A DNA stretch of 16,439 bases, from positions 1 through 16,439 of the forward strand of contig JAKUUF010000023.1 in the NCBI GenBank assembly GCA_022448705.1. Reading direction: 5' to 3'. How positions within the stretch are numbered: position 1 is the first letter of the stretch; the number at the start of each line of letters is the position of its first letter. This DNA is from SAR324 cluster bacterium (GTDB lineage Bacteria; SAR324; NAC60-12). Shown in pieces: positions 7,314-14,668 of this stretch. The position numbers and the translations under genes were made by a program. A model generated the notes under the pieces. That model did no database searches. It was not told the origin of the DNA and worked only from the letters and a program-made list of their open reading frames with translations.

Positions 7314-9716
7314 ATGAGCAAAAATAGTAAATTTGATTGGATTGGAAAATCGTGGACACAGGTAGGCGGACTTGCAAAAGCCAAAGGTGAAACGGTTTAT
7401 GCAGATGATCTTTTTCTGCCCAGGATGCTTTATGCCAAAATGCTGGGCAGTCCACACGCTCATGCACTGATCAAAAACATTGATGTAAGCCGTGCCTTGG
7501 AAATGCCCGGAGTGATTGCGGCCATAACTGGAAAGGATTTACCAATTCCATACGGAATTTTACCGGTCACTCAGGATGAAACAGCATTATGTGTAGACAA
7601 AGTCCGAATGGTTGGTGATCCTGTGGCGGCAGTTGCAGCCATTGACGAAGAAACTGCGGAAGCAGCATTGGAAGAAATTGAAGTGGAGTATGAACCTTTG
7701 CCATCCATCATCTCTATTGAAGATGCACTGGCAGAGGAAAAAGTTCAAATTCACCAATATGCTGCACAGGGTAATGTGCATAAGAAAGTTTCTCTGGAAT
7801 TTGGTGACACCGAATCTGGTTTCAGCAAGGCAGATCATATCAGGCAGGAGCTATTCTATTACGAGGGCAGTACACATCTGCCCTTAGAACAGCACGCGGC
7901 AGTAGCACAAATGGGTGCAAATAATCGGCTGACTCTGTGGTCTTCAACCCAAACACCACATTATGTACATCGAACATTGTCAAAAGTTCTGGAAATGCCA
8001 GCCAGCCAAATAAGGGTGATTGCCACTCCTGTAGGCGGCGGATTTGGAGGGAAAACAGATCCTTTTCAGCATGAAATAGTCGCTTGTAAACTGGCTATGT
8101 TAACTGGACGTCCGGTTAAACTGACGCTGACTCGTGAAGAAGTATTTTATACACACAGAGGCAGACATCCGGTGTTAATGTGGGTTAAGGCTGGAATCAA
8201 ATCAGACGGTTTGATCACTGCTTTACATTTTCGTAATTTTCTTGATGGAGGAGCTTATGGAAGTTATGGAGTAGCCAGCACTTTTTACACAGGAGCCCTG
8301 CAGACCGTAACTTATCCAATCGGAAATTACAAATTTGAGGCAATGCGGGTATTCACCAACAAGGCTCCATGTGGACCGAAACGTGGTCATGGAACACCTC
8401 AGCCCCGTTTTGCAATGGAAGTTCTGCTTGACAAATTCGCAGAAGATTTAGGAGTTGATCCGGCAGAACTGAGACTCAGGCATCTTGTACCTGGCAACAG
8501 CAGGACAGTAAATCACCTTACCGTGACTACAAACGGTCTGGGAGAATGTATCCGGAAAGCTGCTCAAGTATCCGAATTTAATAAAAAGAGAAGAAAATCC
8601 CCTCAGGGGAAGGGTGTGGGGTTGGCCTGCAGCGCTTACTTGAGCGGGGCGGGACTGCCTATTTACTGGAACAAGATGCCCCACTCCGGAGTACAAATTA
8701 AAATTGACCGCGGTGGAGGAGTAACAGTTTTTTGCGGAAGTGTTGACATAGGACAGGGTTCAGACTCCATTCTTGCCGGAATTGTTGCAGAGGAACTGGG
8801 AATTCATATTCAAAATATAATAATAGTTACAGCTGATACTGATCTGACACCTGTTGATCTGGGCAGTTATTCCAGTCGTGTTACTTTGATGACAGGAAAT
8901 GCTGCAATTGCTGCAGTTAAACCATTACGTGAACAAATACTTTCAGCAGCCTCCGATGTTTTAAAGATAGAGGTGGAAGACTTGACTATCAAAAATGAAA
9001 AAATTTTGTTGAAGAACGGCTCACGTGAGCTGGCAGCATTTGTCGAAGCTGTCCAATGGGCAGAATCAAAATTTGGAACACTTGGCTCAGTTGGAAGCTA
9101 TACTCCTCCAAGACATGGAGGGGATTATAAGGGGGCTGGAGTTGGCCCTTCACCAAATTACAGCTATTCTGCCTGTGTAGCAGAGGTCAATTGTGATTCA
9201 GAGAGTGGATATTACAGTGTTGAAAAGATTTGGATTGCACATGATATTGGACAGGCAATCAATGAAAAATTAGTTATTGGGCAGGTGGAAGGAAGTGTAT
9301 ATATGGGACTTGGCGAAGCAATGATGGAGGAGCAGGTTTATCGTCCGGGGAAAAGCGATATTGGTGGACTGCACAAAAATCCTTCAATGTTAGATTACAA
9401 AAGTCCAACTTCGTTAGACATGCCTGAAATTGAAACTATTCTGGTAGAAACAAATGATCCTGAAGGTCCTTATGGAGCAAAGGAGGCTGGCCAGGGACCG
9501 CTGCTGCCGGTCATGCCGGCCATCGCAAATGCCATTTACAATGCAGTCGGCGTGAGAGTGGATGAGGTCCCAATAACACCGGACAAAATTTATAAAGGGC
9601 TTCAGAATATAAAATCTGAAAAAAAACAAAAAAATTGGTTGCCTGGCAGAATTGGACCCACAACATTCCCAAATGTAGAGTTTCCTGAACCAATTCATGT
9701 TGATCCTCCATGCTGA
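7314..9716 (+). CDS. hcrA: Molybdopterin-binding subunit, 4-hydroxybenzoyl-CoA reductase alpha-like
   Basis: The 800-residue protein is a large subunit of the xanthine oxidase family. An N-terminal a/b-hammerhead domain (GLAKAKGETVYADDL, from ~residue 18) is followed by molybdopterin-binding domains. These contain GGGFGGK (241-247), KRGHGTPQ (356-363), DIGQG with Gln481, and GSYSSRVT (517-524). The C-terminal active-site loop reads GAKEAGQG. Gln727 stands where family members normally have the catalytic Glu (GAKGxGE), although Glu724 is nearby. The CO dehydrogenase signature (AYxCSFR) is absent. As I recall them, the RGHGTPQ and SYSSRVT segments resemble 4-hydroxybenzoyl-CoA reductases, but the main support for that enzyme is the FAD subunit gene downstream. 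The expected reaction is ferredoxin-driven removal of the ring hydroxyl from an aryl-CoA. The last ~40 residues (NWLPGRIGPTTFPNVEF onward) look like a C-terminal extension. No clear ribosome-binding site precedes the ATG. Confidence 0.87.
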   Translation: MSKNSKFDWIGKSWTQVGGLAKAKGETVYADDLFLPRMLYAKMLGSPHAHALIKNIDVSRALEMPGVIAAITGKDLPIPYGILPVTQDETALCVDKVRMVGDPVAAVAAIDEETAEAALEEIEVEYEPLPSIISIEDALAEEKVQIHQYAAQGNVHKKVSLEFGDTESGFSKADHIRQELFYYEGSTHLPLEQHAAVAQMGANNRLTLWSSTQTPHYVHRTLSKVLEMPASQIRVIATPVGGGFGGKTDPFQHEIVACKLAMLTGRPVKLTLTREEVFYTHRGRHPVLMWVKAGIKSDGLITALHFRNFLDGGAYGSYGVASTFYTGALQTVTYPIGNYKFEAMRVFTNKAPCGPKRGHGTPQPRFAMEVLLDKFAEDLGVDPAELRLRHLVPGNSRTVNHLTVTTNGLGECIRKAAQVSEFNKKRRKSPQGKGVGLACSAYLSGAGLPIYWNKMPHSGVQIKIDRGGGVTVFCGSVDIGQGSDSILAGIVAEELGIHIQNIIIVTADTDLTPVDLGSYSSRVTLMTGNAAIAAVKPLREQILSAASDVLKIEVEDLTIKNEKILLKNGSRELAAFVEAVQWAESKFGTLGSVGSYTPPRHGGDYKGAGVGPSPNYSYSACVAEVNCDSESGYYSVEKIWIAHDIGQAINEKLVIGQVEGSVYMGLGEAMMEEQVYRPGKSDIGGLHKNPSMLDYKSPTSLDMPEIETILVETNDPEGPYGAKEAGQGPLLPVMPAIANAIYNAVGVRVDEVPITPDKIYKGLQNIKSEKKQKNWLPGRIGPTTFPNVEFPEPIHVDPPC

Positions 9717-9871
9717 AAACAGATGTTTAAAGAATGTCCATAAATTGTCAGAAAGTTTTGTCAAAAAATCATTTACTTGCAGAAAAACTACTACAAAAAA
9801 ATTTTAAAGTTTTCCTAAAAATTTCATAACAAGATTTCAATTGAATTCTTTCAACGTTTGCAGATAAATCA

Positions 9872-10855
9872 ATGTTACGCTTACCCCCCTTTGAATACTA
9901 CACGCCGCAAAACATTACAGAAGCAGTATCACTGAAAGCCAGGTTTGGGGAAGATGCAATGTACTCTGCTGGAGGGACAGATCTATATCCAAATATGAAG
10001 CGCAAACAGTGCACACCAAACACCTTGATTGGATTAAATGAATTGAAAGAACTCAGTTTGATCAATATTGATGATGATGGAATTTCCCTAGGTTCTGGAA
10101 TTTCTCTTAATGAGGTGGCAAATCATCCGGAAATTCAGAAACTTTATCCTGCGCTGTCAAAAGCGGCATCATTAGTTTCAGCTCCTCAGTTAAGAAATAT
10201 GGGTACAATAGGCGGGAATTTATGTCTGGATACACGCTGCACTTACTACAATCAAACATACCCATGGAGAAAAGCGTTAGGTTTTTGCCTGAAAAAAGAT
10301 GGCGATATTTGCTGGGTAGCAAGGAGCAGCCCTGTCTGCCTGGCGATTTCTTCATCTGACTGTGCGCCTGTCGCAGTTGCTTTGAATGCGGAATTTCATC
10401 TGACTGGCGAGAATGGTCAAAGAATTACCGCTGCTGAAGAATTTTATCTGAATGACGGAATCAGCTTTCTAAATAAGACCCATGATGAGCTGCTGGTGTC
10501 GATACGCATACCTTCTCACGAAGGATGGCTTATGGGCTACAAAAAATTACGAAGACGAGATTCAATTGATTTCCCAGTCCTGTCAGTTGCAACAGCCTTA
10601 CACCTGGACAAGGCAGGAGTTTGCAAAAATGCACGAATCGTCCTGGGGGCAGTTGCCTCATGTCCTCAAAGGGCATTGCAAGCAGAAACATTGCTGAAAG
10701 GAGAAAAACCCAATGCAGAACTGATAGAAACATCTGCAATTGCTGCAGCTAAATTAGCAAAGCCGATGGACAACACTGATATGACTTTGGGTTACAGGAA
10801 AAAAATGGCAGCCAACTTTGTTAAAGAAGCAATTAATGAGGCGCTTGGACAATAA
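9872..10855 (+). CDS. hcrB: FAD and extra 4Fe-4S subunit, 4-hydroxybenzoyl-CoA reductase beta-like
   Basis: The 327-residue protein is a CoxM/XdhB-type FAD subunit, with YSAGGTDL (31-38) and RNMGTIGGNL (108-117) as flavin-binding blocks. Directly after GGNL, where ordinary family members continue to the next strand, it has a ~40-residue cysteine-rich insert with Cys118, 123, 139, 147, 156 and 164. The 123-139-147-156 spacing (16, 8, 9) equals, from memory, that of the four cysteines binding the extra 4Fe-4S cluster in Thauera HcrB. That cluster passes low-potential electrons from ferredoxin to FAD and so reverses the normal electron flow of the family. This is the strongest functional clue in the window. 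A 155-base AT-rich gap precedes the gene and has no clear promoter. The gene closes the plus-strand cluster and faces the gph gene. Confidence 0.9.
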   Translation: MLRLPPFEYYTPQNITEAVSLKARFGEDAMYSAGGTDLYPNMKRKQCTPNTLIGLNELKELSLINIDDDGISLGSGISLNEVANHPEIQKLYPALSKAASLVSAPQLRNMGTIGGNLCLDTRCTYYNQTYPWRKALGFCLKKDGDICWVARSSPVCLAISSSDCAPVAVALNAEFHLTGENGQRITAAEEFYLNDGISFLNKTHDELLVSIRIPSHEGWLMGYKKLRRRDSIDFPVLSVATALHLDKAGVCKNARIVLGAVASCPQRALQAETLLKGEKPNAELIETSAIAAAKLAKPMDNTDMTLGYRKKMAANFVKEAINEALGQ

Positions 10856-10868
10856 GCATTAATCGTTT

Positions 10869-10904
10869 TAGGAGGTAGAAACACAACTGATGTGGAAAGT
10901 GTAA
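10869..10904 (+). other. Orphan Shine-Dalgarno-like site with a four-codon reading frame
   Basis: TAGGAGGT at 10869-10876 is a near-perfect anti-16S complement, stronger than at most real starts here. It precedes ATG TGG AAA GTG TAA (10890-10904) by 13 bases. A GTG at 10892 opens an alternative ~46-codon frame that runs antisense into gph. Neither looks like a normal gene. It may be a relic of a lost downstream gene, or chance. Confidence 0.2.
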
Positions 10905-10923
10905 GTGTCCTCAGCTTAATTGA

Positions 10924-11577
10924 TCAGTCTAGTAGATCCAGCGCATCCAACGGCTTTTTTATTATTGCTTGCGCTCCATTATCTTTCAGCTCTTTTTCAG
11001 TACGAAAACCCCATAGTACTCCTACAGGGTAGCATCCTGCAGCGACAGCAGTTTTCATATCAGTAGCTGTATCACCTAAATAAAGAAAATCTTCAGATGA
11101 AACTCGCAGCTGCTGGCAAATTTCCAGCATGCCGGCAGGGTCAGGTTTTTTAGGCACACCCTCACGCTGTCCCAGTATCACATCAAAATTCCAGTTCTGC
11201 AAAAGATGATCAACAGTAAGAACAGTAAATTCCTGAGGCTTGTTGGAGAGAACTGCCAGTTTGAGCTTACGTTTTGTAAGTGCATTCAGCAGTTCAGGTA
11301 TACCCTGGTACGGAACTGTATGCCTGTTCCAGCACTCACGGTATATAGTTTCAAAATCTTTTCTGCATTCTTCAATCAGAGTTTCATTCCGAGCTTCTTC
11401 GGGCAGGACACGTGTCATCAGCATTTTCGCTCCATCACCTACAAAGTAGCGAAACGCATCCACGTGGTGTATTGGGTATCCTCGTTCAGAGAGGATTTTG
11501 TTAGTGCAGTATGCTAAGTCATCTAAAGTATCCAGCAATGTGCCATCTAAATCAAAGCATACTGCCTTAAATCTCAT
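10924..11577 (-). CDS. gph: HAD-superfamily hydrolase, phosphoglycolate phosphatase-like
   Basis: The 217-residue protein shows all HAD motifs. Motif I is FDLDGT with nucleophile Asp9 and acid/base Asp11. Motif II is LSN (Ser111 in AVLSNKP). The motif III Lys144 is in KKPDP, and motif IV is LGDTATD with Asp169 and Asp173. Between Asp11 and motif II lies a helical cap (about residues 18-95) of the Gph/PGMB type. The length (~220) and the GVLWGFR segment after motif IV are typical of phosphoglycolate phosphatase, which clears 2-phosphoglycolate from DNA repair or oxygenase side reactions. Specificity within this family cannot be settled by eye, and a pyrophosphatase (PpaX) or beta-phosphoglucomutase relative is possible. 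The gene begins 12 bases after ihfA on the same strand and should be read from its promoter. Its 3' end faces the FAD subunit gene. Confidence 0.87.
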   Translation of the reverse strand: MRFKAVCFDLDGTLLDTLDDLAYCTNKILSERGYPIHHVDAFRYFVGDGAKMLMTRVLPEEARNETLIEECRKDFETIYRECWNRHTVPYQGIPELLNALTKRKLKLAVLSNKPQEFTVLTVDHLLQNWNFDVILGQREGVPKKPDPAGMLEICQQLRVSSEDFLYLGDTATDMKTAVAAGCYPVGVLWGFRTEKELKDNGAQAIIKKPLDALDLLD

Positions 11578-11589
11578 GTAGTGAACGTT

Positions 11590-11871
11590 TCAAATTTTAT
11601 TGTTCAATTCATCACGCCAAACTTTAGAGGGATGAAAAGTTACAACTCTTCGTGCGGAAATAACATAATCCCTTTTTGATTTAGGATCCCTGCCTGGCCG
11701 GGATTTTTTATCACGCAACTCAAATTTTCCTAAACCTGTGATGAGAACATCTTCACCTTTCTCTAATTTTTCCTTAATCAATTCCAACATATCATTGACC
11801 AATTTTTCAGCCTCGCCGAATTGGAGGTCAGTCCCCAGCTGGATTGCCCGCACGATGTCTACTTTTACCAT
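11590..11871 (-). CDS. ihfA: Integration host factor alpha-type DNA-bending protein
   Basis: The 93-residue protein is a full HU/IHF-family protein. The signature GLGKFELRDKKSRPGRDP (46-63) holds Pro59, the residue at the tip of the beta arm that intercalates into DNA and kinks it. RRVVTFHPS near the C-terminus is closer to IHF alpha (RRVVTFRPG) than to HU. IHF works as a heterodimer with IhfB and bends DNA in recombination, replication and promoter activation. No ihfB is in the window. The start is set by GGAGG (plus-strand 11877-11881) five bases from the ATG, and a good promoter lies upstream. It forms an operon with gph. In many proteobacteria ihfA instead follows pheT, so this location differs from that arrangement. 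A homodimeric HU-like role cannot be excluded. Confidence 0.92.
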   Translation of the reverse strand: MVKVDIVRAIQLGTDLQFGEAEKLVNDMLELIKEKLEKGEDVLITGLGKFELRDKKSRPGRDPKSKRDYVISARRVVTFHPSKVWRDELNNKI

Positions 11872-11876
11872 TCGAT

Positions 11877-11881
11877 CCTCC
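11877..11881 (-). promoter_or_regulatory. Ribosome-binding site of ihfA
   Basis: On the minus strand the sequence reads GGAGG, then five bases (ATCGA) and ATG. It fixes the ihfA start at 11871 and is one of the two strongest ribosome-binding sites in front of a real gene in this window. Confidence 0.8.
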
Positions 11882-11904
11882 GAAATTTGTCAAATTTTAC
11901 AGAT

Positions 11905-11933
11905 ATTATAATTTTTAAAATTTTTTAACTCAA
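11905..11933 (-). promoter_or_regulatory. Sigma-70-type promoter of ihfA-gph
   Basis: On the minus strand TTGAGT (plus positions 11928-11933) and a perfect TATAAT (11905-11910) are separated by exactly 17 bases. The spacer is made of A and T tracts. Transcription would begin near 11898 and leave a leader of ~27 bases containing the GGAGG site. No other gene start on this strand is close, so it should drive ihfA and gph. The plus-strand TATAAT (11907-11912) in the same spot has its nearest -35 match only 14 bases away, so minus-strand use is preferred. Confidence 0.62.
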
Positions 11934-12224
11934 ATCACCTGCAAGCTTGCTCTAACAAAACTCTCTTAACTATTGGCTGATACTTAAATTTGCAAAGGCT
12001 GAGCAAACAAGTGAGAGATACTATATCTATGGAAAACGTCTTCTACAATACTTTTTTTAAAAAATCTCAATTAAATCAATTTAAAATAAAAAAATGTGGT
12101 TCAAAAAGACTGAATCCAGCTTTAAACAGCTTGTGTTTGAGTTTCTTGAAAAGTTTCAATAAGATGGACATTGGCTGTATTATATCTTTATATTTAAGAA
12201 GCTCAATTCATACTGAAAACATCC
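11934..12224. other. AT-rich gap between ihfA and the divergent membrane protein gene
   Basis: Between the ihfA start and the plus-strand start at 12242 lie 370 bases. The left edge holds the ihfA promoter and ribosome-binding site, and the right edge holds the ribosome-binding site at 12225-12231. The rest is AT-rich and shows no RNA gene, terminator or convincing plus-strand promoter. A plus-strand frame is open from 11990 into the gene at 12242. Its 84 upstream codons encode a Lys/Asn/Phe/Ser-rich segment with no recognisable fold, so I treat it as non-coding leader. Confidence 0.5.
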
Positions 12225-12231
12225 AGAGGAG
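12225..12231 (+). promoter_or_regulatory. Ribosome-binding site that decides the start at 12242
   Basis: AGAGGAG lies 10 bases before ATG 12242. It favours this start over the upstream in-frame TTG 11990 and ATG 12029, which lack such a site and would bury the membrane segment in the middle of the protein. Confidence 0.65.
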
Positions 12232-12241
12232 CATTAAAAAT

Positions 12242-12673
12242 ATGTTTTTCAGACGATACAGAGCTCTTCTAATTCTGGGAATAGTTTTCGCTATCCTGAT
12301 AGTGCTCATGTTTTTTTTCCAGCAAATTAAGCGTGATGAGCTGAATAATCAATTGACAAAGGTTGAGCTTCAAAATGTAAGGATAGGAGCAGGTATATCT
12401 AATGGAGTTCTCGGAACAGCAATTTTTGGGGAGATTTATAATAAGGGAGATAAAATCATAAGTATTGCCGAGATGAATGTCGAATTTATAAACGAGGACG
12501 GTGAAGTTGCAAAAGTACACAAATTTTTCCCGGTCAATAAATTTTCTTTTAGGGAATCTCTTCCTTTAAAACCTGGACAGTCTAAAGAATTCGGATTCCC
12601 AATCGATGATATCGTACCCGAAGACTGGGACGGTACATTCACAGCCAGATTGACAGAACTGATATTCAAATAA
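12242..12673 (+). CDS. Single-pass membrane-anchored protein with an FxLYD/DUF3426-like C-terminal domain
   Basis: From ATG 12242 the protein has 143 residues. It has a short basic N-terminus (MFFRRYR), one membrane helix (about 8-27, ALLILGIVFAILIVLMFFF) and a ~100-residue domain. The domain has alternating beta-strand character: GVLGTAIFGEIYNKGDKIIS, then EMNVEFINEDGEVAKV, then LKPGQSKEF. The pattern 'new structure with respect to growth of the chain ... GEIYNKGD ... V.V.F.N.DG' resembles the FxLYD/DUF3426 immunoglobulin-like domains found in many membrane-anchored bacterial proteins. The domain would lie on the periplasmic side if the basic N-terminus stays in the cytoplasm. Its function is unknown. 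It ends 11 bases before the acetoacetyl-CoA synthetase gene on the same strand, so the two are probably co-transcribed, but there is no obvious functional tie. The family match is by pattern only. Confidence 0.72.
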   Translation: MFFRRYRALLILGIVFAILIVLMFFFQQIKRDELNNQLTKVELQNVRIGAGISNGVLGTAIFGEIYNKGDKIISIAEMNVEFINEDGEVAKVHKFFPVNKFSFRESLPLKPGQSKEFGFPIDDIVPEDWDGTFTARLTELIFK

Positions 12674-12684
12674 AAACATAACAC

Positions 12685-14646
12685 ATGTCCACTCCTCTTT
12701 GGCAGCCAAGTTCAGAAGAAAAGGAAAATACTCTTCTTACTCAATTCTCTAAGAAAATTCAGGCAAAGTATGATCTGCCTGATTCTGAATATTCAACTCT
12801 ACACCAATGGTCAATTGATTACCCGGAACTTTTCTGGGAGGAAGTTTGGAACGATAGTAAAGTTCTAGCTTCTAAATCATGGAACAAGGTTATGGGTAAG
12901 GATTTGTTCAATGTCAGAAATGATTCGGAGAGGTCCGGCTGGTTTGAAGGCGCCCGGCTGAATTATGCAGAAAATCTTTTACTTAGAAATAACGATGAGA
13001 ACGTGGCTCTGAGTTTTGTTGCAGAAAATGGCACAAAACATTCCATGAGTTATGCAGAACTAAGAGCTGCGGTTTCCCAATGTGCTTCAGGAATGAAGGA
13101 CATGGGCGTTTCTGAAATGGACAGGGTAGCAGCAGTGATCCCCAATTGTCCTGAAGCAGTAATCGGTTTGCTCGCTGCATCAAGTATTGGTGCAATCTGG
13201 TCTTCCTGTTCTCCTGATTTTGGTATTAAAGGCATTAACGACAGGCTTGGGCAAATTTCCCCTAAAATTTTAATCACTGTGAATGCATATCATTACAACG
13301 GGAAGGAGCATGACTGCCTGGCAAAAATACGTGAAGTAGCAAAACTTATTCCTTCGATTGAGGCGGTATACGTAGTACCTTTTACTGAAACAGAAATAGA
13401 ATTTCAGGGCAACGAAAAGCCATGGACAGAATTGCTGGATTATTCAATCAACACAACAATTTTTGCTCAGCTTCCTTTTGATCACCCACTATACATTCTT
13501 TATTCATCAGGTACTACAGGATTGCCCAAATCTATAGTTCATGGTGCAGGAGGATGTTTGCTCAAGCATCTCACAGAACACCGATATCATTCTGATATAA
13601 ATCCTGGTGACCGTGTATTTTACTTCACAACATGCGGATGGATGATGTGGAACTGGCTGGTGAGTTCGCTTGCTTCTGGAGCAACTATTATTTTGTATGA
13701 CGGGGCACCCACTTTCCCAGACACAGGAAGAATGTGGGAACTGATTGATGATCAGCAAATTACACATTTTGGGACCAGTCCAAAGTTTCTTGGCGCAGTA
13801 AACAAGGCCGGATATTCTCCCAGGAAAAACAATCAGCTAAATTCATTAAAAGCAATTCTGTCAACAGGATCACCTCTTCCGGGTAATTTATTTTCATGGA
13901 TTTATGAGGAAGTTGCATATGTCCCGGTTATGTCAATTGCAGGCGGCACTGACCTTGCCGGTTGCTTTATGGGCGGGAATCCTAATTTGCCGGTATACTC
14001 CGAGGAATTGCAGTGCAAAAGCCTCGGAATGAACACACTTGCATATGATGCTGCAGGAAAATCAGTAGAGTGTGAAAAAGGTGAGTTAGTCTGTGCAACT
14101 CCATTTCCATCCATGCCTATATATTTCTGGAAAGATTATGACGGAGAAAAATACCATGATGCATATTTTGAAAAATTTCCTGGTGTTTGGACTCATGGAG
14201 ATTTTATAGAAATTACTGAACGTGGAGGGGTAATTGTATATGGCAGAAGCGACACTGTTCTTAATCCTGGTGGAGTAAGAATCGGTACTTCAGAAATATA
14301 TCGGCCAGTAGAAGAAATGAGTGAGATTGTAGACAGTATAGTAGTTGCCCAATCATGGGAAAATGATGTAAGGATTGTCTTGTTTGTGGTTTTAATAAAA
14401 GGGCTAATACTTGATGATGAGCTGATCTCAAAAATAAAAGCTACTATTCGCAGCGATGCAACAACTCGTCATATCCCTTCGCGAATTCTGGAAATTCAGG
14501 ATGTTCCACGTACTATAAGCGGTAAAAAAGTAGAAAAGGCGGTTCTGCAGACCATCAAAGGCGAGAGTGTTGAAAATATTTCAGCACTTGCAAATCCTGA
14601 AAGTCTTTCAATTTTTGCTGATCTTCGTGAAGAGCTGAAAAAGTAG
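12685..14646 (+). CDS. aacS: Acetoacetyl-CoA synthetase
   Basis: The 653-residue protein is a full-length acyl/acetoacetyl-CoA synthetase of the adenylate-forming superfamily. It catalyses acetoacetate + ATP + CoA to acetoacetyl-CoA + AMP + PPi. The N-terminal cap includes HQWSIDYPELFWEEVW and GWFEGARLNYAENLL, typical of this enzyme and of acetyl-CoA synthetases. The nucleotide loop is YSSGTTGLPK (273-282). The stretch SIAGGTDLAGCFMGGNPNLP, followed by VYSEELQCKSLGM, is diagnostic for acetoacetyl-CoA rather than acetyl-CoA synthetase. The C-terminal domain ends in ISGKKVEKAV with the catalytic Lys at 614. Length (~650) and motif order are normal. The role is likely recovery of acetoacetate from ketone bodies or from leucine or aromatic ring breakdown into the acetyl-CoA pool. 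It follows the small membrane protein by 11 bases. No ribosome-binding site is evident. Confidence 0.93.
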   Translation: MSTPLWQPSSEEKENTLLTQFSKKIQAKYDLPDSEYSTLHQWSIDYPELFWEEVWNDSKVLASKSWNKVMGKDLFNVRNDSERSGWFEGARLNYAENLLLRNNDENVALSFVAENGTKHSMSYAELRAAVSQCASGMKDMGVSEMDRVAAVIPNCPEAVIGLLAASSIGAIWSSCSPDFGIKGINDRLGQISPKILITVNAYHYNGKEHDCLAKIREVAKLIPSIEAVYVVPFTETEIEFQGNEKPWTELLDYSINTTIFAQLPFDHPLYILYSSGTTGLPKSIVHGAGGCLLKHLTEHRYHSDINPGDRVFYFTTCGWMMWNWLVSSLASGATIILYDGAPTFPDTGRMWELIDDQQITHFGTSPKFLGAVNKAGYSPRKNNQLNSLKAILSTGSPLPGNLFSWIYEEVAYVPVMSIAGGTDLAGCFMGGNPNLPVYSEELQCKSLGMNTLAYDAAGKSVECEKGELVCATPFPSMPIYFWKDYDGEKYHDAYFEKFPGVWTHGDFIEITERGGVIVYGRSDTVLNPGGVRIGTSEIYRPVEEMSEIVDSIVVAQSWENDVRIVLFVVLIKGLILDDELISKIKATIRSDATTRHIPSRILEIQDVPRTISGKKVEKAVLQTIKGESVENISALANPESLSIFADLREELKK

Positions 14647-14668
14647 TTTTATCCAGTTTCATACTAAT

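Noticed and set aside
7612..7887. 91-codon plus-strand frame inside the molybdopterin subunit gene
   Set aside because: It lies entirely within a well-supported gene in another frame and has Lys/Trp/Gln-rich, unnatural composition; it is a shadow.
7314..9716. Carbon monoxide dehydrogenase (CoxL) or xanthine dehydrogenase label
   Set aside because: The CoxL AYxCSFR loop is absent, and the partner FAD subunit carries the aryl-CoA reductase cysteine insert.
9414..9764. 116-codon minus-strand frame over the 3' end of the molybdopterin subunit gene
   Set aside because: It is antisense to conserved C-terminal motifs of that gene. Its product is rich in Phe, Trp and Cys, has no recognisable domain, and no ribosome-binding site is seen.
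11206..11517. 103-codon plus-strand frame antisense to gph
   Set aside because: It overlaps the HAD motifs of gph on the other strand, and its product has no coherent features.
11990..12241. N-terminal extension of the membrane protein from TTG 11990
   Set aside because: The extension is low-complexity (Lys, Asn, Phe, Ser), has no ribosome-binding site, and would bury the membrane helix. AGAGGAG before ATG 12242 gives a better start.
12685..14646. Acetyl-CoA synthetase (Acs)
   Set aside because: The GGTDLAGCFMGGNPNLP region and the N-terminal block fit acetoacetyl-CoA synthetase instead.
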